DNA from: Hydractinia symbiolongicarpus
Lineage: Eukaryota; Cnidaria; Hydrozoa; Anthoathecata; Hydractiniidae
Assembly: GCF_029227915.1 (NCBI RefSeq)
Contig: NC_079887.1
Span: forward strand, 17,359,650 to 17,423,649
DNA: 64,000 nt
Direction of reading: 5' to 3'
In this document: positions 10,926-20,333 of the stretch, in pieces
Numbering within the stretch: position 1 is the first letter of the stretch
How the letters are laid out: each line of letters opens with the position of its first letter
The notes under the pieces: generated by a model
Seen by the model: the letters and a program-made list of their open reading frames with translations, nothing else
Told to the model about the DNA's origin: nothing
The model's database searches: none
Made by a program: the position numbers and the translations under genes

Positions 10926-12921
10926 ATGGCGCAGTGGAAAACGACTTGGGACGTTGTAGTCTATTGAAATTTGAAGGACTAGACCAATGGTAACCTGCGC
11001 AGGCACGTGGAACTACGTGATTTATGTATAGGGCCTTTATTTGCGTCAAAAGGCCATATTACGGGTCTTAGAGGCCTGTTACGTAGTTGACGGTGTTTTA
11101 AAGACATGATGCAATGGAAAGCCATTTGGGACTTCGTAGTCTATTGAGAGTAGAAGGATTAGACCAATGGTAACCTGCGAATGGCACGCTAAAACACGTG
11201 ATTTACGTGTAAGGCCTTTATTAGGCGTAAAAAGCCCATATTACAGCGTTTAGATGCCTGTGCACGTAGTTGACTGTGTTATAAGGCCATGGCGAAATGG
11301 AAAAGTACTTGGGACGTCGTAGTCAAATGAGAGTAAAAGGATTAGATCAATGGTAACCAGCGCAGGTACGTGGAACCACGTGATTTATGTGTAGGGCCTT
11401 TATTTGGCGTCAAAAAGCCATATTACGGCCTTTAGAGGCCTGTTACGTAGTTGACGGTGTTATAAAGCCGTGGCACAATGGAAAACGACTTGGGAACTCG
11501 TAGTCCATTGAGAGGGAAAGGATTAGATCAATGGTAAATAGCACAGGCACGTGGAACCACGTGATTTACGTGTAAGGCCTTTGTTAGGCATCAAAAGGCC
11601 ATATTACAGCGTTTAGAGGCCTGTGCGCGTTGTTGCCTGTGTTATAAAGCCATGGCGCAAAGGAAAACGACTTGGGAAGTCGTAGTCCATTGAGAGTGGA
11701 AGAATTAGACCAATGGTAGCCTGCGGAGGCACGTGGAACCACGTGATTTACGTGCAAGGCTTTTATTAATCATCAAAAGGCCATATTACAGTCTTTACAG
11801 GCCCATGCGCGTAGTTAACTGTGTTTTAATGACATGACGCAATGGAAAACGATTTGGAAAGTCGTAGTCCATTGAGAGTGCAAGGATTAGGCCAATGGTA
11901 ACCTGCGCAGGCACGAGGAACCATGTGATTATTTTTAAGGCCTTTCTTAGGCGTAGAAAGGCCATATTACGGCCTTTAGAGGCCTGTGCGCGTAGTTGAC
12001 TGTGTTTTAAGAACATGGCGCAATGGAAAACGACTTGAGACGTCGTAGTCTAGGAGGGTTGAAGGACTAGACCAATGGTAACCTGCGCAGGCACGTGGAA
12101 ATACGTGATTTATGTATAGGGCCTTTATTTGGCGTCAAATGGCCATATTACGGCTCTTAGAGGCCTGTTACGTAGTTGACGGTGTTATAAAGCCATGGCG
12201 CAATGGAAAACGACTTGGGAATTCGTAGTCCATTGAAAGGGAAAGGATTAGATCAATGGTAAATAGCACAGGCACGTGGAACCACGTGATTTACCTGTAA
12301 GGCCTTTATTAGGCATCAAAATGCCATATTACAACGTTTAGAGGCCTGTGCGCGTAGTTGACTCTGTTTTACAGACATGTTGTAATGGAAAACGACTTGA
12401 GACGTCGTAGTCTATTGAGGGTTGAAGGACTAGACCAATGGTAACCTGCGCAGGCACGTGGAAATACGTGATTTATGTGTAAGGCTTTTATTAGGCATCA
12501 AAAGGCCATATTACAGTCTTTAGAGGCCTGTACACGTTGTTGACGGTGTTATAAAGACATGGCGTAATGGAACTCGACTTGGGACGTCGTAGTCAAATGA
12601 GAGTAGAAGGATTAGATCAATGGTAACCTGCGCAGGTACGTGGAACCACGTGATTTATGTGTAGGGCCTTTATTTGGCGTCAAAAAGCCATATTACGGCC
12701 TTTAGAGGCCTGTTACGTAGTTGACGGTGTTATAAAGCCGTGGCGCAATGGAAAACGACTTGGGAATTCGTAGTCCATTGAAAGGGAAAGGATTAGATCA
12801 ATGGTAAATAGCACAGTCACGTGGAACCACGTGATTTACGTGTAAGGCTGTTATTAGGCATTAAAACAACATATTATAGTCTTTAGAGGCCTGTACACGT
12901 AATTGACGGTGTTGTAAAGAC
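10926..12921 (+). repeat. 11-monomer HOR, copy 2 (1996 bp)
   Basis: Same order of types as 8931-10925. Copies 2 and 3 share bases absent from copy 1: GACGTTGTAG instead of GACGTCGTAG in monomer 1, AACCAGCGCAGG instead of AACCTGCGCAGG in monomer 3, and GATTATTTTT instead of GATTTTTTT in monomer 6. GGCTGTTATTAGG just upstream also links copies 2 and 3. They look like products of the latest duplication step. Confidence 0.9.
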
Positions 12922-14502
12922 ATGGCGCAGTGGAAAACGACTTGGGACGTTGTAGTCTATTGAAATTTGAAGGACTAGACCAATGGTAACCTGCGCAGGC
13001 ACGTGGAACTACGTGATTTATGTATAGGGCCTTTATTTGCGTCAAAAGGCCATATTACGGGTCTTAGAGGCCTGTTACGTAGTTGACGGTGTTTTAAAGA
13101 CATGATGCAATGGAAAGCCATTTGGGACTTCGTAGTCTATTGAGAGTAGAAGGATTAGACCAATGGTAACCTGCGAATGGCACGCTAAAACACGTGATTT
13201 ACGTGTAAGGCCTTTATTAGGCGTAAAAAGCCCATATTACAGCGTTTAGATGCCTGTGCACGTAGTTGACTGTGTTATAAGGCCATGGCGAAATGGAAAA
13301 GTACTTGGGACGTCGTAGTCAAATGAGAGTAAAAGGATTAGATCAATGGTAACCAGCGCAGGTACGTGGAACCACGTGATTTATGTGTAGGGCCTTTATT
13401 TGGCGTCAAAAAGCCATATTACGGCCTTTAGAGGCCTGTTACGTAGTTGACGGTGTTATAAAGCCGTGGCACAATGGAAAACGACTTGGGAACTCGTAGT
13501 CCATTGAGAGGGAAAGGATTAGATCAATGGTAAATAGCACAGGCACGTGGAACCACGTGATTTACGTGTAAGGCCTTTGTTAGGCATCAAAAGGCCATAT
13601 TACAGCGTTTAGAGGCCTGTGCGCGTTGTTGCCTGTGTTATAAAGCCATGGCGCAAAGGAAAACGACTTGGGAAGTCGTAGTCCATTGAGAGTGGAAGAA
13701 TTAGACCAATGGTAGCCTGCGGAGGCACGTGGAACCACGTGATTTACGTGCAAGGCTTTTATTAATCATCAAAAGGCCATATTACAGTCTTTACAGGCCC
13801 ATGCGCGTAGTTAACTGTGTTTTAATGACATGACGCAATGGAAAACGATTTGGAAAGTCGTAGTCCATTGAGAGTGCAAGGATTAGGCCAATGGTAACCT
13901 GCGCAGGCACGAGGAACCATGTGATTATTTTTAAGGCCTTTCTTAGGCGTAGAAAGGCCATATTACGGCCTTTAGAGGCCTGTGCGCGTAGTTGACTGTG
14001 TTTTAAGAACATGGCGCAATGGAAAACGACTTGAGACGTCGTAGTCTAGGAGGGTTGAAGGACTAGACCAATGGTAACCTGCGCAGGCACGTGGAAATAC
14101 GTGATTTATGTATAGGGCCTTTATTTGGCGTCAAATGGCCATATTACGGCTCTTAGAGGCCTGTTACGTAGTTGACGGTGTTATAAAGCCATGGCGCAAT
14201 GGAAAACGACTTGGGAATTCGTAGTCCATTGAAAGGGAAAGGATTAGATCAATGGTAAATAGCACAGGCACGTGGAACCACGTGATTTACCTGTAAGGCC
14301 TTTATTAGGCATCAAAATGCCATATTACAACGTTTAGAGGCCTGTGCGCGTAGTTGACTCTGTTTTACAGACATGTTGTAATGGAAAACGACTTGAGACG
14401 TCGTAGTCTATTGAGGGTTGAAGGACTAGACCAATGGTAACCTGCGCAGGCACGTGGAAATACGTGATTTATGTGTAAGGCTTTTATTAGGCATCAAAAG
14501 GC
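12922..14502 (+). repeat. 11-monomer HOR, copy 3, truncated in its ninth monomer
   Basis: Follows copy 2 base for base where I compared them. It leaves the pattern at about 14498-14503, where the ninth monomer continues as H type (GGCAATATTACAG, TTTACAAGCC) instead of its own second half. The array then passes into the A-H family again. Confidence 0.88.
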
Positions 14503-14554
14503 AATATTACAGTCTTTACAAGCCTGTGCGCGTAGTTGACTGTGTTATAAAGCC
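14503..14554 (+). repeat. H-type tail joining the 11-mer array to the 6-mer array
   Basis: The second half of an H monomer (GGCAATATTACAG, ACAAGCCTGTGCGCG) fused to the front of 11-mer monomer 9. The same fused monomer recurs as the last monomer of each 6-mer copy, at 15465-15646 and 16557-16738. Confidence 0.82.
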
Positions 14555-15646
14555 ATGGCGCAAAGGAAAACGACTTGGGAAGTCGTAGTCCATTGAGAGT
14601 GGAATGATTAGACCAATGGTAAACAGCGCAGGCACGTGGAACCACGTGATTTACGTGTAAGGCCTTTATTAGGCATCAAAAGGCCATATTACAGCGTTTA
14701 GAGACCTGTGGGCGTAGTTGACTGTGTTTTAAAGACATGGCGTAATGGAAAACGACTTCGGACGTCGTAATCTATTGAAATATGAAGGACTAGACCAATG
14801 GTAACCTGCGCAGGCACGTGGAACTACGTGATTGATGTGTAAGGCCTTTATTAGGCAACAAAAGGCGATATTACAGCGTTTAGAGGCCTGTAAGCGTAGT
14901 TGACTGTGTTTTAAAGACATGATGCAATGGAAAGCAATTTGGGACGTCGTAGTCCATTGAGAGTGAAAGGAGTAGACCAATGGTAAATAACACAGGCACG
15001 TGGAACTACGTGATTTACCTGTAAGGCCTTTATTAGGCATCAAAAGGCCATATTACAACGTTTAGAGGCCTGTGCGCGTAGTTGACTCTGTTTTACAGAC
15101 ATGGTGTAATGGAAAAAGGCATGGGACCGGAAAATCCATTAAGAGTGGAAGAATTAGCCCAATGGTAAACAGCGCAGGCACGTGGAACTACGTGATTTAC
15201 GTGTAAGGCCTTTATTAGGCATTAAAACAACATATTATAGTCTTTAGAGGCCTGTACACGTAGTTGACGGTGTTGTAAAGACATGGCGTAATGGAACTCG
15301 ACTTGGGACGTCGTAGTCAAATGAGAGTAGAAGGATTAGATCAATGGTAACCTGCGCAGGCACGTGGAACCACGTGATTTACCTGTAAGGCCTTTATTAG
15401 GCATCAAAATGCCATATTACAACGTTTAGAGGCCTGTGCGCGTAGTTGACTCTGTTTTACAGACATGGTGTAATGGAAAACGACTTGAGACGTCGTAGTC
15501 TATTGAGGGTTGAAGGACTAGACCAATGGTAACCTGCGCAGGCACGTGGAAATACGTGATTTATGTGTAAGGCTTTTATTAGGCATCAAAAGGCAATATT
15601 ACAGTCTTTACAAGCCTGTGCGCGTAGTTGACTGTGTTATAAAGCC
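14555..15646 (+). repeat. 6-monomer chimeric HOR, copy 1 (1092 bp)
   Basis: Starts are 14555 (A), 14737 (B), 14919 (C), 15101 (D), 15283 (E fused to 11-mer monomer 8) and 15465 (11-mer monomer 9 fused to H). The E part has GGAACTCGAC and GTCAAATGAG; after about 15350 it switches to TACCTGTAAGG and CATCAAAATGCC. Private changes such as CTTCGGACGTCGTAATC in B and GCATGGGACCGG in D are shared with copy 2. Confidence 0.88.
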
Positions 15647-16738
15647 ATGGCGCAAAGGAAAACGACTTGGGAAGTCGTAGTCCATTGAGAGTGGAATGAT
15701 TAGACCAATGGTAAACAGCGCAGGCACGTGGAACCACGTGATTTACGTGTAAGGCCTTTATTAGGCATCAAAAGGCCATATTACAGCGTTTAGAGACCTG
15801 TGGGCGTAGTTGACTGTGTTTTAAAGACATGGCGTAATGGAAAACGACTTCGGACGTCGTAATCTATTGAAATATGAAGGACTAGACCAATGGTAACCTG
15901 CGCAGGCACGTGGAACTACGTGATTGATGTGTAAGGCCTTTATTAGGCAACAAAAGGCGATATTACAGCGTTTAGAGGCCTGTAAGCGTAGTTGACTGTG
16001 TTTTAAAGACATGATGCAATGGAAAGCAATTTGGGACGTCGTAGTCCATTGAGAGTGAAAGGAGTAGACCAATGGTAAATAACACAGGCACGTGGAACTA
16101 CGTGATTTACCTGTAAGGCCTTTATTAGGCATCAAAAGGCCATATTACAACGTTTAGAGGCCTGTGCGCGTAGTTGACTCTGTTTTACAGACATGGTGTA
16201 ATGGAAAAAGGCATGGGACCGGAAAATCCATTAAGAGTTGAAGAATTAGCCCAATGGTAAACAGCGCAGGCACGTGGAACTACGTGATTTACGTGTAAGG
16301 CCTTTATTAGGCATTAAAACAACATATTATAGTCTTTAGAGGCCTGTACACGTAGTTGACGGTGTTGTAAAGACATGGCGTAATGGAACTCGACTTGGGA
16401 CGTCGTAGTCAAATGAGAGTAGAAGGATTAGATCAATGGTAACCTGCGCAGGCACGTGGAACCACGTGATTTACCTGTAAGGCCTTTATTAGGCATCAAA
16501 ATGCCATATTACAACGTTTAGAGGCCTGTGCGCGTAGTTGACTCTGTTTTACAGACATGGTGTAATGGAAAACGACTTGAGACGTCGTAGTCTATTGAGG
16601 GTTGAAGGACTAGACCAATGGTAACCTGCGCAGGCACGTGGAAATACGTGATTTATGTGTAAGGCTTTTATTAGGCATCAAAAGGCAATATTACAGTCTT
16701 TACAAGCCTGTGCGCGTAGTTGACTGTGTTATAAAGCC
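15647..16738 (+). repeat. 6-monomer chimeric HOR, copy 2 (1092 bp)
   Basis: Repeats copy 1 monomer by monomer at an offset of 1092 bp. I noted almost no differences (for example GAGTTGAAG for GAGTGGAAG near 16236). Homology between the copies extends back to about 14290, so the duplicated interval covers slightly more than the stated unit. Confidence 0.88.
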
Positions 16739-17102
16739 ATGGCGCAAAGGAAAACGACTTGGGAAGTCGTAGTCCATTGAGAGTGGAAGAATTACACCAA
16801 TGGTAGCCTGCGCAGGCACGTGGAACCACGTGATTTACGTGTAAGGCTTTTATTAGGCTTCAAAAGGCCATATTAAACTCTTTACAGGCCTGTGCGCGTA
16901 GTTGACTATATTTTAATGACATGACGTAATGGAAAACGCCTTGGGACGTCGTAGTCCATTGAAAGTGGAAGGATTACAACAATGGTAACCTGCGCAGGCA
17001 CTTGGAACCACGTGATTTATGTCCAAGGCTTTTATTAAGCATCAAAAGGCAATATTACAGTCTTTACAAGCCTGTGCGCGTAGTTGACTGTGTTATAAAG
17101 CC
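16739..17102 (+). repeat. G-H pair preceding the complete 8-mer
   Basis: Starts are 16739 (G: GAAGAATTACACC, GTAGCCTGCG, TTAAACTC) and 16921 (H: GGAAAACGCC, GATTACAAC, TATGTCCAAGG). With the following A-H run they give the continuous order G-H-A-B-C-D-E-F-G-H-A, which supports A-H as a real repeating unit. Confidence 0.87.
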
Positions 17103-17284
17103 ATGGCGCAAAGGAAAACGACTTGGGAAGTCGTAGTCCATTGAGAGTGGAATGATTAGACCAATGGTAAACAGCGCAGGCACGTGGAACCACGTGATTT
17201 ACGTGTAAGGCCTTTATTAGGCATCAAAAGGCCATATTACAGCGTTTAGAGACCTGTGGGCGTAGTTGACTGTGTTTTAAAGAC
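17103..17284 (+). repeat. Monomer type A (reference copy)
   Basis: 182 bp. Diagnostic sites are GCAAAGGAAAACG at the front, GACTTGGGAAGTC (5-bp inverted arms), GGAATGATTAG, GTAAACAGCGCAGG and AGAGACCTGTGGGCG near the end. By count, 83 of 180 bases of this copy are G or C, and nine CpG steps are present, close to the number expected from its base composition. Confidence 0.88.
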
Positions 17285-17466
17285 ATGGCGTAATGGAAAA
17301 CGACTTGGGACGTCGTAGTCTATTGAAATATGAAGGACTAGACCAATGGTAACCTGCGCAGGCACGTGGAACTACGTGATTGATGTGTAAGGCCTTTATT
17401 ATGCAACAAAAGGCGATATTACAGCGTTTAGAGGCCTGTAAGCGTAGTTGACTGTGTTTTAAAGAC
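17285..17466 (+). repeat. Monomer type B (reference copy)
   Basis: 182 bp. Diagnostic sites are GTCTATTGAAATATGAAGG, GAACTACGTGATTGATG, CAACAAAAGGCGAT and GGCCTGTAAGCG. This copy has TATGCAACA where most B copies have TAGGCAACA. The CACGTGG arm is kept but the partner arm is CTACGTG, so the 16-bp inverted repeat is weakened. Confidence 0.88.
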
Positions 17467-17648
17467 ATGATGCAATGGAAAGCAATTTGGGACGTCGTAG
17501 TCCATTGAGAGTGAAAGGATTAGACCAATGGTAAATAACACAGGCACGTGGAACTACGTGATTTACCTGTAAGGCCTTTATTAGGCATCAAAAGGCCATA
17601 TTACAACGTTTAGAGGCCTGTGCGCGTAGTTGACTCTGTTTTACAGAC
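17467..17648 (+). repeat. Monomer type C (reference copy)
   Basis: 182 bp. Diagnostic sites are GATGCAATGGAAAGCAAT at the front, GTAAATAACACAGG, TACCTGTAAGG, CATATTACAACG and the tail CTCTGTTTTACAGAC. The CCTGCGCAGG palindrome is lost in this type. Confidence 0.88.
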
Positions 17649-17830
17649 ATGGTGTAATGGAAAAAGGCTTGGGACGGGAAAATCCATTAAGAGTGGAAGG
17701 ATTAGCCCAATGGTAAACAGTGCAGGCACGTGGAACTACGTGATTTACGTGTAAGGCTTTTATTAGGCATTAAAACAACATATTATAGTCTTTAGAGGCC
17801 TGTACACGTAGTTGACGGTGTTGTAAAGAC
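17649..17830 (+). repeat. Monomer type D (reference copy)
   Basis: 182 bp. Diagnostic sites are GGTGTAATGGAAAAAGGC, GACGGGAAAATCC in place of the usual GACGTCGTAGTCC, TTAGCCCAATGG, and CATTAAAACAACATATTATAG in place of the GGCC-rich segment. It is one of the more diverged types in the second half of the monomer. Confidence 0.88.
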
Positions 17831-18010
17831 ATGGCGTAATGGAACTCGACTTGGGACGTCGTAGTCAAATGAGAGTAGAAGGATCAGATCAATGGTAACC
17901 TGCGCAGGTACGTGGAACCACGTGATTTATGTGTAGGGCCTTTATTTGGCGTCAAAAGCCATATTACGGCCTTTAGAGGCCTATTACGTAGTTGACGGTG
18001 TTATAAAGCC
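17831..18010 (+). repeat. Monomer type E (reference copy)
   Basis: 180 bp. Diagnostic sites are GCGTAATGGAACTCGAC, GTCAAATGAGAG, GATCAATGG (loses the CCAAT core), GCAGGTACG, and GTGTAGGGCCTTTATTTGG. E is missing from the variant II 7-mers at 2725-5106 and takes part in the 205-bp fusions at 8001 and 18739. Confidence 0.88.
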
Positions 18011-18192
18011 GTGGCGCAATGGAAAACGACTTGGGAATTCGTAGTCCATTGAGAGGGAAAGGATTAGATCAATGGTAAATAGCACAGGCACGTGGAACCA
18101 CGTGATTTACGTGTAAGGCCTTTGTTAGGCTTCAAAAGGCCATATTACAGCGTTTAGAGGCCTGTGCGCGTTGTTGACTGTGTTATAAAGCC
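18011..18192 (+). repeat. Monomer type F (reference copy)
   Basis: 182 bp. Starts GTGGCGCAATGG rather than ATGG, then GACTTGGGAATTCG, GAGAGGGAAAGG, GATCAATGG, GTAAATAGCACAGG, GCCTTTGTTAGG, tail GCGCGTTGTTGAC. Fused to G in the 7-mer variant I. Confidence 0.88.
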
Positions 18193-18374
18193 ATGGCGCA
18201 AAGGAAAACGACTTGGGAAGTCGTAGTCCATTGAGAGTGGAAGAATTACACCAATGGTAGCCTGCGCAGGCACGTGGAACCACGTGATTTACGTGTAAGG
18301 CTTTTATTAGGCTTCAAAAGGCCATATTAAACTCTTTACAGGCCTGTGCGCGTAGTTGACTATATTTTAATGAC
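18193..18374 (+). repeat. Monomer type G (reference copy)
   Basis: 182 bp. Begins like A (GCAAAGGAAAACG, GACTTGGGAAGTC) but then has GAAGAATTACACC, GTAGCCTGCGCAGG, TTAGGCTTCAAAAGG, TTAAACTCTTTACAGG and tail GACTATATTTTAATGAC. The 10-bp palindrome and the CACGTG inverted repeat are both intact. Confidence 0.88.
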
Positions 18375-18556
18375 ATGACGCAATGGAAAATGCCTTGGGA
18401 CGTCGTAGTCCATTGAAAGTGGAAGTATTACAACAATGGTAACCTGCGCAGGCACTTGGAACCACGTGATTTATGTCCAAGGCTTTTATTAAGCATCAAA
18501 AGGCAATATTACAGTCTTTACAGGCCTGTGCGCGTAGTTGACTGTGTTATAAAGCC
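18375..18556 (+). repeat. Monomer type H (reference copy)
   Basis: 182 bp. Diagnostic sites are GACGCAATGGAAAATGCC (GGAAAACGCC elsewhere), TTACAACAATGG, GGCACTTGGAACCACG, TATGTCCAAGG, TTAAGCATC and GGCAATATTACAG. Its left CACGTG is changed to CACTTG. Confidence 0.88.
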
Positions 18557-18738
18557 ATGGCGCAAAGGAAAACGACTTGGGAAATCGTAGTCCATTGAGA
18601 GTGGAATGATTAGACCAATGGTAAACAGCGCAGGCACGTGGAACTACGTGATTTACGTGTAAGGCTTTTATTAGGCATTAAAACAACATATTATAGTCTT
18701 TTGAGGCCTGTACACGTAGTTGACGGTGTTGTAAAGAC
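18557..18738 (+). repeat. A/D hybrid monomer
   Basis: Begins as A (GCAAAGG, GGAATGATTAGACC) and ends as D (GAACTACGTG, CATTAAAACAACATATTATAG). The switch lies within GTAAACAGCGCAGGCACGTG, shared by both types, at about 18620-18640. It skips B and C and leads straight into the 205-bp fusion. Confidence 0.83.
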
Positions 18739-18943
18739 ATGGCGTAATGGAACTCGACTTGGGACGTCGTAGTCAAACGACTTGGGAATTCGTAGTCCAT
18801 TGAGAGGGAAAGGATTAGATCAATGGTAAATAGCACAGGCACGTGGAACCACGTGATTTACGTGTAAGGCCTTTGTTAGGCATCAAAAGGCCATATTACA
18901 GCGTTTAGAGGCCTGTGCGCGTTGTTGACTGTGTTATAAAGCC
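18739..18943 (+). repeat. 205-bp out-of-register E/F fusion monomer, copy 2
   Basis: Same fusion as 8001-8205, with GTCAAACGACTTGGGAATTCG-like sequence at the join near 18775. The odd length and identical break show that the two sites descend from one event and were later separated by about 10.7 kb. Confidence 0.88.
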
Positions 18944-19669
18944 ATGGCGCAAAGGAAAACGACTTGGGAAGTCGTAGTCCATTGAGAGTGGAAGAATTAG
19001 ACCAATGGTAGCCTGCGGAGGCACGTGGAACCACGTGATTTACGTGCAAGGCTTTTATTAATCATCAAAAGGCCATATAACAGTCTTTACAGGCCCGTGC
19101 GCGTAATTAACTGTGTTTTAATGACATGACGCAATGGAAAACGATTTGGAAAGTCGTAGTCCATTGAGAGTGCAAGGATTAGGCCAATGGTAACCTGCGC
19201 AGGCACGAGGAACCACGTGATTATTTTTAAGGCCTTTCTTAGGCGTAAAAAGGCCATATTTCGGCCTTTAGAGGCCTGTACACGTAGTTGACTGTGTTTT
19301 AAAGACATGGCGCAGTGGAAAACGACTTGGGACGTCGTAGTCTATTGAAATTTGAAGGAATAAACCAATGGTAACCTGCGCAGGCACGTGGAACTACGTG
19401 ATTTATGTATAGGGCCTTTATTTGGCGTCAAAAGGCCATATTACGGCTCTTAGAGACCTGTTACGTAGTTGACGGTGTTATAAAGCCATGGTGCAATGGA
19501 AAACGACTTGGGAATTCGTAGTCCATTGAAAGGGAAAGGATTAGATCAATGGTAAATAGCACAGTCACGTGGAACCACGTGATTTACGTGTAAGGCTTTT
19601 ATTAGGCATTAAAACAACATATTATAGTCTTTAGAGGACTGTACACGTAATTGACGGTGTTGTAAAGAC
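18944..19669 (+). repeat. Four monomers shared with 8206-8930
   Basis: Same types, order and private sites (GCCTGCGGAGG, CATATAACAGTC, GATTTGGAAAGTCG, CATATTTCGGCC) as 8206-8930. The match ends at about 19672, where this copy continues GCGCAATGGAACTCG and the other continues GCGCAGTGGAAAACG. Confidence 0.84.
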
Positions 19670-20333
19670 ATGGCGCAATGGAACTCGACTTGGGACATCG
19701 TAGTCTATTGAGAATGGAATGATTAGACCAATTGTAACCTGCGAATGGCACGCGAAAACACGTGATTTTCGTGTAAGACCTTTATTAGGCGTAAAAAGCC
19801 CATATTACAGCGTTTAGATGCCTGTGCACGTAGTTCACGATGTTATAAGGCCATGACGCAATGGAAAATGACTGGGGACGTCGTAGTCTATTAAGAGTGG
19901 AAGAATTAGACCAATGGTAACCTGCGCAAGGCACCTGGAACAACGTGATTTACGTGTAAGGCCCTACTAGGTGTCAAAAGGACATATTTCGGCCTTTAGA
20001 GGTTTGTAAGCGTAGTTGACGGTGATATCGCTTTGGAAAACCTTTTGGGACGTGGTAAACGATTGAGAGTTGAAGGACTAGACCAATGGTAACCTGAGCA
20101 GACACGTGGAACTACGTGATTTATGTGTAGGGCCTTTTTTTGGCGTCAAAAGGGCACATTACGGCCTTTAGAGGCCTGTTACGTAGTTGACGGTGTTATA
20201 AAGCCATGGCGCAATGGAAAACGTCTTGGGAATTCGTAGTTCATTGAGAGGGAAAGGATTAGATCAATGGTAAATAGCACAGGCACGTGGAACCACGTGA
20301 TTTACGTGTAAGGCCTTTATTAGGCATCAAAAG
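19670..20333 (+). repeat. Diverged monomers with an internal 10-bp deletion
   Basis: Starts are 19670, 19853, about 20030 and 20206. Sites such as GCGCAAGGCACCTGG and GGTTTGTAAGCG relate it to 1-200 and 5276-5470. At about 20029 GATATCGCTTTGG replaces GATATCAGGCCATGGTGCTTTGG-like sequence, removing ten bases including the ATGG start box. The types here are less homogeneous than in the flanking arrays. Confidence 0.78.

Larger units (their letters stand above)
17103..18556 (+). repeat. Complete 8-monomer HOR A-B-C-D-E-F-G-H (1454 bp)
   Basis: The only full A-H run in the window. Both 7-mer variants at 1452-5106 and the 6-mer at 14555-16738 can be derived from it by single exchanges between monomers, so it is the best candidate for the ancestral unit of the left part. 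Confidence 0.85.

Noticed and set aside
17218-17230. Nematode-type telomere hexamer TTAGGC
   Set aside because: It occurs as a single copy within each monomer (TTTATTAGGC), never in tandem.
17649-17830. CENP-B box suggested by GACGGGAAAATCC in type D monomers
   Set aside because: The consensus needs TTCG, then A, then CGGG at fixed spacing. Only the CGGG part is present, and the reverse strand does not fit either.
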